Positions 1-7,685 of a DNA stretch of 27,269 bases are shown here, one piece after another. The position numbers were made by a program, and so were the translations under genes. The stretch is taken from contig JALUWE010000513.1 in assembly GCA_027019845.1 (NCBI GenBank), forward strand, positions 1 through 27,269, given 5' to 3'. The stretch is from Anaerolineales bacterium. GTDB taxonomy: Bacteria; Chloroflexota; Anaerolineae; Anaerolineales; JABWBV01. Position 1 is the stretch's first letter, and the number at the start of each line of letters is the position of its first letter. The notes under the pieces were generated by a model, which did not search any database, had not been told where the DNA came from, and was given only the letters and a program-made list of their open reading frames with translations.

Positions 1-51
1 AACTAATTCTGCAACGAATCGCTTACACATCACACGCCTGGAGGGCCCAAA

Positions 52-387
52 ATGGTGCAATTATATCCTGCAAACGTTCTGGAACAGGCCAGGGCAACCC
101 TGGATGGTTGGAAAAAACTCGAAACACCGCCGGATTTCATCGAGGGGCTTTCCTTCGAAGAGATGCTCGAAGAATTCCAGAGAGCCGAATCTTTAATCGA
201 CCAAATTGGGAGTTTGGGGCACGTTTTGCAGCTCTCTGATCTCTATTATCAATGTGATGAGATGCTTTGCGAGCTGTGGGCCAAAACCCGCCGCGTGCGA
301 GCAACCATACGCCAGCGTTATGGGGAGGACTCCCCGGAATACCTGCTCGTTTCGGGATCGCGCCTGAGAAACAAGGTCCAGTTATAG
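52..387 (+). CDS. Small hypothetical helical protein (111 aa)
   Basis: Not recognised. The ATG at 52 follows a GGAGGG ribosome binding site at about 41-46. The product is 111 aa, soluble and mostly helical by composition, with an acidic N-terminal half (FEEMLEEFQRAESLIDQIG) and a basic C-terminal part rich in Arg (KTRRVRATIRQRYG). No signal peptide, membrane segment or metal motif is visible. The C-terminal wording YGEDSPEYLLVSG recurs in small uncharacterised bacterial proteins, but I cannot name a family. Its stop overlaps the stop of the convergent acyltransferase gene by 6 bp (382-387), so the two transcripts must run into each other. The gene's left neighbour is outside the window. The reading frame is judged real because of the good ribosome binding site and intact length; function unknown. 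Confidence 0.6.
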   Translation: MVQLYPANVLEQARATLDGWKKLETPPDFIEGLSFEEMLEEFQRAESLIDQIGSLGHVLQLSDLYYQCDEMLCELWAKTRRVRATIRQRYGEDSPEYLLVSGSRLRNKVQL

Positions 388-2043
388 GGCCTCCCGCCTT
401 TCCTGGTGCAGATGACAATACCTTGAGCCAGCTTTTGGCCGCTTTCGGCAGGGTGTACCCGCTTTTGTCGTTCCCTGGCAATATTTCATCTCTTGCTGTG
501 CCTCTTCGGCAATGGCAGCCGCGGGTTGGCGGGGCAGCCCGCCCTGCGCGCCAGACAATTCATCCACGATTTCTAACAAGCGGTCGAGCTGCGCGTGCAG
601 ATCGTCTAGTGCTCTCCGGTTGGGGGACACCGGGCCGGTTGTGCTCTTCAGCCGCTCCACAGCCCCTTCCAGTTCGTAAAACTCCGAGTGGAACTCGGAA
701 ACGATATTTTCGGGATCGGGAACCAACCCCGCGTCGGAGGCCACTCCCAACAAAACCTGCCCATCATAGCTGAGAATACTGATTCCCAGCCCCAGGCGTC
801 CCGATTGCGGCACCCAAAACATGATGTTACGCACCGGCTGCCCCGCCAGATAGATCGTCTGCCGCGGGCCGGGCACATTGGTCATCACCGCGGTTACCTT
901 CATCCCAAAAATGTTCACCACCAGCCTCTCGATCTCCGCCGGGGCCATCCCCATCGCATTCAAGATGCCAAACGAGACCACAGGTTCAGGGGAGCCTTTG
1001 ATGGCATCCATATTGCGTTTGAGCTGGTAGAGTCTTTCGATAGGCGACTCCACGCCAACCGGAAGCGAGAGAAATACCAGGCCGAATTTGTTCCCCAACT
1101 CGATAGGCCCATCCAACGGGCGCAGGTTGACCGGCACAGCCGCGCCGATACGCAACCCTTCTACATCCTGCCCGCGTGCCAACATATAGCGACGCAACGC
1201 GCCGCTCATCGCGGTCAGCAACACGTCGTTGACCGTCGCGCCAGTGGCTTTTCCGACCGCCTTCACTGCTGCCAGCGGCAGGGGTTGTGACCAGGCGGCC
1301 CTCTTCTGCACCCCAAGCGGGCCTTTGAAGATGGTTGCCGGGTCGGGAGGGCGCAAGGCGATGCGCGCCAACGCGGCCGCGCCTTCCACGCCCAATTCCG
1401 CGGCCCTCACCAACCTGGAGGGTTCCCGCAGGAGCGCTCTGCTTTCGTGAATCAGGCGCCGGGATATTTTCTGGCCGGCACGTGAGGTTGCCGCGGCTCG
1501 AAGGAAAAATCGCTCCAGCGGCCCAGCGGGCACTCTCCGCCGGACATCATCGCGCCCGGCCTGCCATGCCCCCTCCGGGCTGTCATCGGTCAGCGAGAGT
1601 AGAACTCGCACCAACGCAATCCCGTCCGCGATGCAATGGTGCAGACGGCAGAAGAGCGCGCTGTCTCCCTGGCGGTAGTTTTCGATGAAATGAAATTCCC
1701 ACAGCGGCTTGTCGAAATCCAAAGGCGTGCTCATCAAACGGCTGGACAAATCTTGCAACGCGGCCTGATCGGATACCGGCGGGGTGAAGCGGAAAAGATG
1801 ATCTTCGATGTCGAAATCTGGAACGGTTTCCCAATAAGGGGGGGACAACGGGTTGCGCGGCTGCACCACCCGCTGGCGAAAACGCTCGAAATGCAGCAAT
1901 CTCTCTTCCAACAATGCTCGTAAGCGGTTAAATTCGACCCTGCCGTCGAACGTCATCACCCCAGAGATCATCATCAAATTGGTGGGATGCTCCATCCGAA
2001 GCCAGGCAGTATCTACGTTGGATAGTTTTTCGCGTTGGGCCAT
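382..2043 (-). CDS. Wax ester synthase/diacylglycerol acyltransferase (WS/DGAT) with C-terminal Cys/His module
   Basis: Acyl-CoA-dependent acyltransferase making wax esters or triacylglycerol. The family signature HHxxxDG is present as HHCIADG (residues 135-141), with the upstream PLW motif at about 113-115 and the NDVLLTAMSGALRRYM segment near residue 270. The C-terminal WES-type domain follows (TNVPGPRQTIYLAGQPV). The ATG at 2043 is preferred over an in-frame TTG six bases upstream because AGGAG sits 6 bases before it. Core length is normal for the family (about 450-500 aa), but the protein continues to 553 aa. The last 35 residues form a separate CX9CX10CX2H pattern (C522, C532, C543, H546), resembling the small zinc-binding modules found at protein ends in DUF5763-like proteins. 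This tail is not part of the usual enzyme. Family membership is certain; substrate is not determined. Confidence 0.92.
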   Translation of the reverse strand: MAQREKLSNVDTAWLRMEHPTNLMMISGVMTFDGRVEFNRLRALLEERLLHFERFRQRVVQPRNPLSPPYWETVPDFDIEDHLFRFTPPVSDQAALQDLSSRLMSTPLDFDKPLWEFHFIENYRQGDSALFCRLHHCIADGIALVRVLLSLTDDSPEGAWQAGRDDVRRRVPAGPLERFFLRAAATSRAGQKISRRLIHESRALLREPSRLVRAAELGVEGAAALARIALRPPDPATIFKGPLGVQKRAAWSQPLPLAAVKAVGKATGATVNDVLLTAMSGALRRYMLARGQDVEGLRIGAAVPVNLRPLDGPIELGNKFGLVFLSLPVGVESPIERLYQLKRNMDAIKGSPEPVVSFGILNAMGMAPAEIERLVVNIFGMKVTAVMTNVPGPRQTIYLAGQPVRNIMFWVPQSGRLGLGISILSYDGQVLLGVASDAGLVPDPENIVSEFHSEFYELEGAVERLKSTTGPVSPNRRALDDLHAQLDRLLEIVDELSGAQGGLPRQPAAAIAEEAQQEMKYCQGTTKAGTPCRKRPKAGSRYCHLHQERREAL

Positions 2044-2251
2044 GTGCAACTCCTATGGGTGTATTCGCTCCCATTTTACCTTATTCGAGGTTTGCAGGTG
2101 CCAAGTTGAACGAATGGCAATCACTCAGACAGGTCGTTGCGAAACCGCATTTTTTTCGCTGAAGCAATTCCCTCCAACAAGGCTCGCAACTATCCCCCTA
2201 TCGTGGGGTTAAGTCTAGCGAAACCTCTTCAGGAGATGGTAGATTCAGGAG
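2044..2251. other. Intergenic region between acyltransferase and mobile element
   Basis: About 208 bases upstream of the minus-strand acyltransferase, up to the left edge of the first MITE-like element. On the minus strand a TAAAAT hexamer about 30 bases upstream of the ribosome binding site could be a -10 box, but no matching -35 at 16-18 bases is convincing. A short CCCC/GGGG hairpin lies near 2191-2208. Nothing coding was found. Confidence 0.4.
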
Positions 2252-2394
2252 GAGGACTTACGCACTTGAAAAGTCGCACCCAGACCTCACAGGTCTCAAA
2301 GCGCATGGAGATGCCCGGATGCAATCTATTTTGGGCAAAATCTTCCTGCATCGTGTGGTAGTAGACCTGTGAGGTCTCAACTGCGTAAGTACTG
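2252..2394. mobile_element. MITE-like element, type A copy 1 (143 bp, 7-bp TSD TCAGGAG)
   Basis: Short non-coding element with terminal inverted repeats. The left end reads GAGGACTTACGCACTTGA and the right end, read on the other strand, CAGTACTTACGCAGTTGA. It is flanked by a perfect 7-bp direct repeat TCAGGAG at 2245-2251 and 2395-2401. Internally it has three hairpins: AGACCT/AGGTCT at 2282-2296, GATGCA/TGCATC at 2318-2352 (with an inner ATTTT/AAAAT stem), and AGACCT/AGGTCT at 2363-2377. The second copy at 19790-19932 has the same length and differs at only about 9 of 143 positions. No transposase is encoded, so it would need one supplied in trans. It lies between the acyltransferase promoter side and the crotonase gene. 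Confidence 0.85.
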
Positions 2395-2482
2395 TCAGGA
2401 GCTATCAGGCACACGGAAACAGAGATGTAGACGAGGGGCACCAGCCTACCAATCTGCCAATCTACCAGCGAGGAGATTGCCA

Positions 2483-3301
2483 ATGACTGAAATCAGATTC
2501 CAGATAGACGAAAACGGAATTGGACTGGTGGAAATCGACCGGCCACACGTGCGCAACGCGCTGGACTGGTCGAGCATGGAGAGGTTCGCCGAAATCGTGG
2601 AACAAGCACACCAGGCCACGGATATTCGCGCCCTGATCGTAACCGGCGCGGGACAGGCTTTCGTTTCTGGTGGGGATTTGTCGGTACTCCAACATTACCC
2701 GCTGCCCGAGCACGGCGAACGGCTGGCCACCATCATGGGCGACGCGTTGCGCCGCCTGGAGGACCTGCCCTATCCCACCATCGCGGCCATCAACGGCCCG
2801 GCGCGCGGCGGCGGCGCGGAGGTCGCCATGGCCTGCGATCTGCGCGTGATGGCCGAAGACGCTAGCATCGGCTTCGTACACACCCGGCTGGGAATCGTCA
2901 CCGCCTGGGGGGGCGGCCAGCGACTGCTGCGCACGGTGGGCTATGCCCGGGCACTGGAGCTTCTAACCACCGGACGGGTGATCTCGCCTGACGAGGCCTA
3001 CTTCCTGGGCATGGTCAACATCATCAGCCCGGCTGGCGAAGCGCTCTCAACAGCCAAAATCCTGGCGGGGCAAATCGCCTCCAACCCGGCGGATTGCATC
3101 CTGGCCACCAAACGTTTCCTGCGCCGCGGGCTGACCGAACCTGAAGAGGTCGCCCTCGCGGCGGAACGTGCGGAGTTTCCGGCCTTGTGGGATACAGAAT
3201 TCCGCCGCCAGGCCGTTGCCCGCTTCTTGAAAAAATCCAAAAAAGCCATCCAGGACCTGGTGGAACGCAAAAACATGCTCTCTGGCGATAGCAAGGCGTG
3301 A
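2483..3301 (+). CDS. Enoyl-CoA hydratase/isomerase (crotonase) family protein
   Basis: Crotonase-fold enzyme acting on an acyl-CoA, 272 aa from the ATG at 2483. This start is chosen because AGGAG at 2471-2475 sits 7 bases before it; the frame stays open upstream through repeat sequence but lacks family similarity there. Oxyanion-hole segments are visible: FVSGGDL (about 60-66) and GPARGGGAEVAMACDL (about 106-120), the latter holding the first acidic position (E113). The second catalytic glutamate of classical hydratases (usually in an FGxPE context) is replaced: the sequence reads GFVHTRLGIVTAWGGG (130-145). That FVH...WGG wording recalls ethylmalonyl-CoA decarboxylase-like (ECHDC1) members rather than true hydratases. 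Family assignment is firm, the exact reaction is not. The gene stands alone and ends before a hairpin terminator. Confidence 0.88.
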   Translation: MTEIRFQIDENGIGLVEIDRPHVRNALDWSSMERFAEIVEQAHQATDIRALIVTGAGQAFVSGGDLSVLQHYPLPEHGERLATIMGDALRRLEDLPYPTIAAINGPARGGGAEVAMACDLRVMAEDASIGFVHTRLGIVTAWGGGQRLLRTVGYARALELLTTGRVISPDEAYFLGMVNIISPAGEALSTAKILAGQIASNPADCILATKRFLRRGLTEPEEVALAAERAEFPALWDTEFRRQAVARFLKKSKKAIQDLVERKNMLSGDSKA

Positions 3302-3339
3302 TGTCTACCACCCCTTGAAACAATCCGGTGAAATAAAAC

Positions 3340-3372
3340 ATCACCCCGGAAGGCTGACCCCTCCGGGGTGAT
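3340..3372. terminator. Bidirectional hairpin terminator
   Basis: Perfect 11-bp stem (ATCACCCCGGA at 3340-3350 with its complement at 3362-3372) and an 11-base loop, between the ends of two convergent genes. On the minus strand it is followed by a T-rich run (TGTTTTATTT), which suits termination of the copper operon. The T-run on the plus side is weak. Confidence 0.7.
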
Positions 3373-3409
3373 TGTATGATCCGGTAAAGCTTCTGTAATC
3401 TGTGCGGGA

Positions 3410-3592
3410 TTAATGGTGGCCGTGGTGCTCGTGGCCGCCTTCTTGCTTTTTCGCCAGATATTTTTCCGGGTCTTTCTCGAACGCGGCCTTGCAGCCGGGC
3501 GCGCAGAAGTAGTAGGTCTCGCCTTTGTATTCATACGTCGCGGCCGCAGATTGAGGGTCCACTTCCATGCCACAAACCAGATCAATAGCCAT
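3410..3592 (-). CDS. YHS-domain metal-binding protein (60 aa)
   Basis: Stand-alone YHS domain. Key residues are visible in order: DLVCGMEVDP (4-13), the aromatic YKGETYYFC (22-30) and the second cysteine in PGCKAAFEKDPEKY (32-45). The last residues GGHEHHGHH form a His-rich tail that could add metal-binding capacity. YHS domains accompany copper ATPases and copper-responsive proteins and are thought to bind Cu(I) through the CGM and CxxxC cysteines. The start at 3592 has a strong ribosome binding site (AAAGGAGGT). It is the last gene of the minus-strand run and is close in sequence to the N-terminal YHS domain of the ATPase at 21141-23825. The probable role is periplasmic or cytoplasmic copper binding; location cannot be read, because there is no signal peptide. 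Confidence 0.88.
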   Translation of the reverse strand: MAIDLVCGMEVDPQSAAATYEYKGETYYFCAPGCKAAFEKDPEKYLAKKQEGGHEHHGHH

Positions 3593-3668
3593 AGGATTTA
3601 CCTCCTTTCAGAATTTTTGGATCAAGCCCGCCGCGCCCCGAAAAGCCCCCTGCCTTCCGGGGCGTGGG

Positions 3669-3869
3669 TCAACTTGCAAAAAGGGTAACATAGCCAATCA
3701 GCGCGATCAGACCGACGATGATGAGCAGCACCACCCATCCGACGGGGGTGCCCATCATCCCGGCCATCATCGCCATGCCGCCCATCGCCATGCCACCACC
3801 CAAAGCGATGAGCAGCAACACCAGCAATACTACGCCGATGACAATGAGCAATACAGTTCCTGTATCCAT
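3669..3869 (-). CDS. Met/Gly-rich small membrane protein (66 aa)
   Basis: Two predicted membrane helices (about residues 4-24 and 43-63) are joined by a short segment made almost only of Gly, Met and Ala: GGGMAMGGMAMMAGMMG (about 24-40). Methionine clusters of this kind bind Cu(I) in copper transport proteins, and the position between a YHS protein and a Rieske protein, downstream of a CopA-type ATPase, fits that use. That function is an inference. The ATG at 3869 is preceded by GAAGGAG. It sits 31 bases after the Rieske gene and 76 bases before the YHS gene, so co-transcription is likely. I do not recognise a named family. Confidence 0.72.
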   Translation of the reverse strand: MDTGTVLLIVIGVVLLVLLLIALGGGMAMGGMAMMAGMMGTPVGWVVLLIIVGLIALIGYVTLFAS

Positions 3870-3900
3870 CTACCAACTCCTTCACTTGACCTACTCAAAC

Positions 3901-4485
3901 TCAGAACTCCGAAGTGGGGTATTTCTCGCCGGACGGTCTACCACGGATCAATTGCCCGGTTTCGACCACCACTTGCAAATCCTCATCAGGCGGCACCAGG
4001 GCCAACCCCTCCTCATCCGTCACCGCCACCTCGTTACCGTTCTCGTCCAGCAGGCGCACCACAAAACGGTCCAGACTGCGAGGGGCAGGCCCCTGGATAT
4101 AGGTGCCATCCAGTTGGAACTGGCTGCCGTGGCACGGGCAAATGAACTTGTGTTCCTGACCTTGCCAGTTGTACAGGCAGCCTAAATGCGTACAAACTTT
4201 GTACAGCGCGATGATGGAGCCATCCTCCAGGCGGGAGAGCCAAAACTTGCCTTTAGGGTTCTCGGCCGGATCACTATCTGGCTCCGGAAAAACTTCCGAG
4301 ACCTTGCCCAGCACAAACCTGCCGCCAAATTCACCTTCTTTGAAACGAGGGAAGGCAAATAGAACGGTCACCGCGCCGATGTCGATCAAAAAGAAGCCCA
4401 GCGAAGCCAGCCAGGCCAGGTTCAAAAATTCGCGGCGGGTTACTTCAGGATTTTGTTCTTCATTTTGTGGTTTTTTGTTAGCCAT
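3901..4485 (-). CDS. Twin-arginine Rieske [2Fe-2S] protein
   Basis: Rieske iron-sulfur protein, 194 aa. The N-terminus holds a twin-arginine signal, VTRREFLNLAWLASLG (15-30), running into a hydrophobic helix that probably stays as a membrane anchor. Cluster box 1 is CTHLGC (C98, H100, C103) and box 2 is CPCHGS (C116, C118, H119). C98, H100, C116 and H119 are the expected ligands, with C103-C118 as the disulfide. The Pro loop GPAPRSL (132-138) is present. The cysteine pair and Pro loop are those of high-potential Rieske proteins of bc-type complexes, yet no cytochrome b gene is adjacent. The ATG at 4485 is chosen over in-frame GTG and TTG codons just upstream because GGAGG lies 7 bases before it. 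It lies 72 bases downstream of copA, so it is probably in the same operon. Confidence 0.92.
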   Translation of the reverse strand: MANKKPQNEEQNPEVTRREFLNLAWLASLGFFLIDIGAVTVLFAFPRFKEGEFGGRFVLGKVSEVFPEPDSDPAENPKGKFWLSRLEDGSIIALYKVCTHLGCLYNWQGQEHKFICPCHGSQFQLDGTYIQGPAPRSLDRFVVRLLDENGNEVAVTDEEGLALVPPDEDLQVVVETGQLIRGRPSGEKYPTSEF

Positions 4486-4557
4486 CACCAAACCTCCGAG
4501 GGGATGCGTTTTTGGAAGCGCGCCGCGTTGCCCATGCGCTACGCGCTTCCGTAAAAT

Positions 4558-7083
4558 TTAGCCCTTTACCTGGACAGGTTCTGTCATTTTGTAGCTCCCA
4601 GAAGACACCCGTTCATCTTTTTCGCGCAGGTAAGGCGGGCGAATGTCCACCTTGCGCAGCCGGTTGGCGTTGCTGACCACGGTAATGGAGGAGGTCGCCA
4701 TAGCGATCTCGGCCAGCACCGGGTGCATCCAGCCGATCACGGCCAGCGGGATCATGGCAACGTTGTAGAAGAAGGCCCAAAACAGGTTCTGCTTGATCTT
4801 CTTGAAGGTCGCCCGGCTGAGCATGATGGCCTGCACCACGCCGGTCAGTTCACCGCGCACCAGGGTTACGTCGCTGGCTTCGATGGCGATGTCCGTGCCC
4901 GTGCCGATGGCGATGCCCACATTGGCCTGGGTGAGGGCCGGTGCATCGTTGATTCCATCCCCCACAAAGGCCACCAGGCCGAATTTTTGCTGAAGTTTCT
5001 GTACTTCGGCCACCTTTCCATCCGGCAACACCTCGGCCAGCACGTGGTCGATGCCCACCATGCGGGCGATGGCCTCCGCCGTGCGCTGGTTGTCGCCGGT
5101 GATCATGGCGGTCTGGATGCCCATGTCGTGCAGAGCGGCGATGGCCTGCGCGGAATCTTCTTTGAGGGTGTCAGCCACTGCGATCACCCCGGCCAGCGCA
5201 CCGTCAATGGCGACCAGCATGGCGGTCTTGGCTTCATTCTCCAGGCGAATGAGTTCATCTTCCAGAGGATCGGGGTTGATGCCGTTTTCCCGCATCAGGC
5301 GACGAGAGCCGACCAACACCTTGCGCCCATCTACCTCTGCGATCACGCCTTTACCGCGCACCGCCTCGAAGCTCTGCGGTTGGGCCAACGCCAACCCGAG
5401 CGACTCAGCACGCTCCACAATGGCACGGCCCAGCGGGTGTTCGCTGCCACGCTCCACCGCAGCCGCAGCCGCCAGCACCACCTGTTCGCTCAGGTCGCCC
5501 GCGGGCACGACATCGGTCACTTCGGGCTTACCTTTGGTGATCGTGCCGGTCTTGTCGTAGACCACGATCTGCACGTCTTTGAGCGTCTGAATAGCCTCGC
5601 CCGTGCGGATCAGGATGCCGTTTTCCGCCCCCATGCCGCTGCCGACCATCAGTGCCGTCGGCGTCGCCAGCCCCAGCGCGCAGGGGCAGGCGATCACCAG
5701 CACAGCCACCATCGAAACGATAGCCAGCGTTATCACGCCCAGATTGGGGTTCACCCACGGCAGGAATGTGCCCGCCTCCACCAGCGGCTTCATCACGCCA
5801 GGCGCAAACACCCACGCCAGCACAGTCAATACCGCGATACCGATCACCACCGGAACAAACACACCGGTCACTTTGTCGGCAAACTCCTGGATGGGCACCT
5901 TCGACCCCTGGCACTCATCCACCAGTTTGATCACCTGCGCCAGGAAGGTGTCCTTCCCGATCTTGGTGGCCTCAACCTTGAGCAGGCCTTCCTGGTTGAC
6001 GGTCGCGCCGATCACCTCGTCGCCGGGGCGTTTGTTGACCGGCATCGATTCGCCGGTGGCCATGGATTCATCCACCGCGCTCTCGCCAAAACGCACGATA
6101 CCGTCGGTAGGGATTTTTTCGCCGGGGCGCACTACCATCAAATCGCCGACCTGCACTTCCTCGATGGGCACTTCGATTTCCACGCCGTCGCGTTCGATGC
6201 GCGCGGTCTTGGCGCCCAGCTCGAGCAATTTACGGATGGCCTGCGAGGCGCGGCCTTTGGCGCTCTCTTCCACGTATCGCCCGGTCAGGTGGAAGGCCAT
6301 GATCATGGCGGCCACACCGGCATAGTTGGCGACGGGGAAGAAGAACCAGGCCGGGCCGGTGAGCAGCGAAACACCCGTGCCCAGCGCGATCAGCGTGTCC
6401 ATGTTGGCGTGACCATGACTGACCGCAGCCCACGCCCCCCGGTAAGTAGGCCAGCCTACCCAGAACAACACCGGAAGTGCTAGCAAGATCATGCCCAGGT
6501 TGAAAATCGTTTCATTCGGCCAGGTGATCCCAAAAAACATCTCCAGGAACATCCACAAAATGATCGGGATGGTGAACCCCCAGGCAACGCGCATCCGAAA
6601 ACGGGCTTCCGCCATCTTGCGCTCTTCCTGATCGGCTTCATCTTCCCCCTCGCCGCTTTCCAATTCCAGCACCTGATAACCGCTGTCGGCCACTGCTTTC
6701 TTGAAGTCGGCCAGGGAAGCCACACCAGGGATGTACGTCACCGTAGCGCGTTCGGTCGCCAGGTTCACCATAGCATTGAGCACGCCGGGCACATCGGCCA
6801 GCGCGCGCTCAACATGGGATACACACGAAGCACAGGTCATCCCCCCGATAGGAAGGCTCATGGTTTCGGTGAGTACATCATATCCCGCATCCCGCACCGC
6901 GTCGACCAGTTCGCCCGTTTCCACACCGCCATTGGCAAAGCGCACCGTGGCGCGCTCAGTTGCCAGATTGACGCTCGCTTCTGCCACACCGGGGACTTTG
7001 CTCAAAGCCCGCTCGATGTGCGAAGCGCACGAAGCGCAGGTCATCCCCGTTACGGGAAGCGTAAGTTCTTGAATTTTTTCCAT
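4558..7083 (-). CDS. copA: Cu+-exporting P1B-type ATPase with two HMA domains (CopA-like)
   Basis: Integral membrane pump that exports monovalent copper from the cytoplasm using ATP (841 aa). Two N-terminal HMA domains each carry GMTCASC (C16/C19 and C84/C87). A Glu/Asp-rich linker (142-156) precedes eight expected membrane helices. Actuator TGE is at 343-345, the intramembrane metal site CPC at 466-468, phosphorylation DKTGT at 510-514, nucleotide-binding HP at 549-550 and GDGINDAP at 708-715. The last helices carry the Cu+ subgroup signature: N766 and YN (773-774), then MATSS (795-799) leading into NANRL. A ribosome binding site (GGAGG) lies 10 bases before the ATG at 7083. The charged C-terminal tail of about 30 residues is unremarkable. 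All catalytic residues are intact. Probably co-transcribed with the 127-aa Cys-rich gene upstream and the Rieske, small membrane and YHS genes downstream. Confidence 0.96.
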   Translation of the reverse strand: MEKIQELTLPVTGMTCASCASHIERALSKVPGVAEASVNLATERATVRFANGGVETGELVDAVRDAGYDVLTETMSLPIGGMTCASCVSHVERALADVPGVLNAMVNLATERATVTYIPGVASLADFKKAVADSGYQVLELESGEGEDEADQEERKMAEARFRMRVAWGFTIPIILWMFLEMFFGITWPNETIFNLGMILLALPVLFWVGWPTYRGAWAAVSHGHANMDTLIALGTGVSLLTGPAWFFFPVANYAGVAAMIMAFHLTGRYVEESAKGRASQAIRKLLELGAKTARIERDGVEIEVPIEEVQVGDLMVVRPGEKIPTDGIVRFGESAVDESMATGESMPVNKRPGDEVIGATVNQEGLLKVEATKIGKDTFLAQVIKLVDECQGSKVPIQEFADKVTGVFVPVVIGIAVLTVLAWVFAPGVMKPLVEAGTFLPWVNPNLGVITLAIVSMVAVLVIACPCALGLATPTALMVGSGMGAENGILIRTGEAIQTLKDVQIVVYDKTGTITKGKPEVTDVVPAGDLSEQVVLAAAAAVERGSEHPLGRAIVERAESLGLALAQPQSFEAVRGKGVIAEVDGRKVLVGSRRLMRENGINPDPLEDELIRLENEAKTAMLVAIDGALAGVIAVADTLKEDSAQAIAALHDMGIQTAMITGDNQRTAEAIARMVGIDHVLAEVLPDGKVAEVQKLQQKFGLVAFVGDGINDAPALTQANVGIAIGTGTDIAIEASDVTLVRGELTGVVQAIMLSRATFKKIKQNLFWAFFYNVAMIPLAVIGWMHPVLAEIAMATSSITVVSNANRLRKVDIRPPYLREKDERVSSGSYKMTEPVQVKG

Positions 7084-7119
7084 GTCAATTATGCCTCCAG
7101 AAGGTTCTTTTTTTATTGA

Positions 7120-7148
7120 ATACTACACCAATCGCTTACTTTTTCCAA
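7120..7148 (-). promoter_or_regulatory. Candidate sigma70-type promoter for copA
   Basis: Reading the minus strand, TTGGAA (7148-7143) is followed after 17 bases by TAGTAT (7125-7120), each matching 4 of 6 consensus positions. This lies about 37 bases upstream of the copA start codon. If real, copA can be transcribed independently of the 127-aa gene upstream. Sequence-only prediction; no metal-regulator operator is obvious over it. Confidence 0.3.
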
Positions 7149-7301
7149 TAGTGAAATCAATCTTTTCAGTGCCTGTCTCGATATGATTACTCGGCAACCC
7201 TTCAGTCTGCTCCTCACTCAATCGATACAGCCCCACCGCTGGCAGCGCGGTCTATCCGCACCGGTGGGTGGAGCACCTGTTCTCAAGTAGGGATTCCCTT
7301 C

Positions 7302-7685
7302 TCAGACAACATCCGAGCTCCCCGAAACCTGGAATACGTTCATTGCCAGGCCACTCAGCACCGACTGAATGAACCCTTGCAATTCCGGCTCGACTTGCAC
7401 ATCCGGCGAGTCAACGATCTTTAGCTCTGTATACGTGTCGTGACCGTGTACCACCAAAGAGGCCGGGAAAGACGAATCATTATACACCAACAAAACCACC
7501 ATCTGGCAATTGCAAGGCGAGGTCTTGTGATGAGGGCACACGTTTTCGGTAAAGGACGCGCAGGCAGAGCGCAAATCGAAGGAACGAATCACCTTCATAC
7601 CGTTTTTAGTCAGGTGATCGGTCACCAGATCGACAGCCGTTTCGCAATCCAATGACAGAGTGAGCAGGGGAACGTTTTTATCCAT
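7302..7685 (-). CDS. Unrecognised Cys-rich cytosolic protein upstream of copA (127 aa)
   Basis: Not assigned to a family. The frame extends further upstream only through a TTG codon; the ATG at 7685 is preferred although no clear ribosome binding site precedes it. The 127-aa product has no signal peptide or membrane segment. It appears to alternate strands and helices, beginning with a helix-like CETAVDLVTDHLTKNGMKV (14-32) and a strand-like MVVLLVY (62-68). Between them is a dense cluster of potential ligands: C42, C50, H52, H53, C58 and C60 (the stretch VCPHHKTSPCNC). The layout is reminiscent of DUF302-like proteins, but only weakly. Placed 218 bases upstream of a copper ATPase gene on the same strand, it may be a copper sensor or carrier; that is an inference from context. 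Confidence 0.6.
   Translation of the reverse strand: MDKNVPLLTLSLDCETAVDLVTDHLTKNGMKVIRSFDLRSACASFTENVCPHHKTSPCNCQMVVLLVYNDSSFPASLVVHGHDTYTELKIVDSPDVQVEPELQGFIQSVLSGLAMNVFQVSGSSDVV

Noticed and set aside
2060..2110. Sigma54-type promoter (TTGGCACCTGC on the minus strand) before the acyltransferase gene
   Set aside because: The -12 GC element is missing at the required spacing.
2369..2482. Longer crotonase N-terminus (38 extra residues)
   Set aside because: The extension reads through the mobile element end and repeat sequence. The ATG at 2483 has a clear ribosome binding site and family similarity starts there.
4723..6483. Long open frame (586 codons) on the plus strand opposite copA
   Set aside because: It lies wholly inside a fully conserved ATPase on the other strand and its product is His/Gln/Arg-rich low-complexity sequence, as expected of an antisense shadow in GC-rich DNA.
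7232..7268. Terminator after the 127-aa gene (CCCACCG/CGGTGGG inverted pair)
   Set aside because: The loop is long, with only 7 paired bases and no T-tract; too weak to call.
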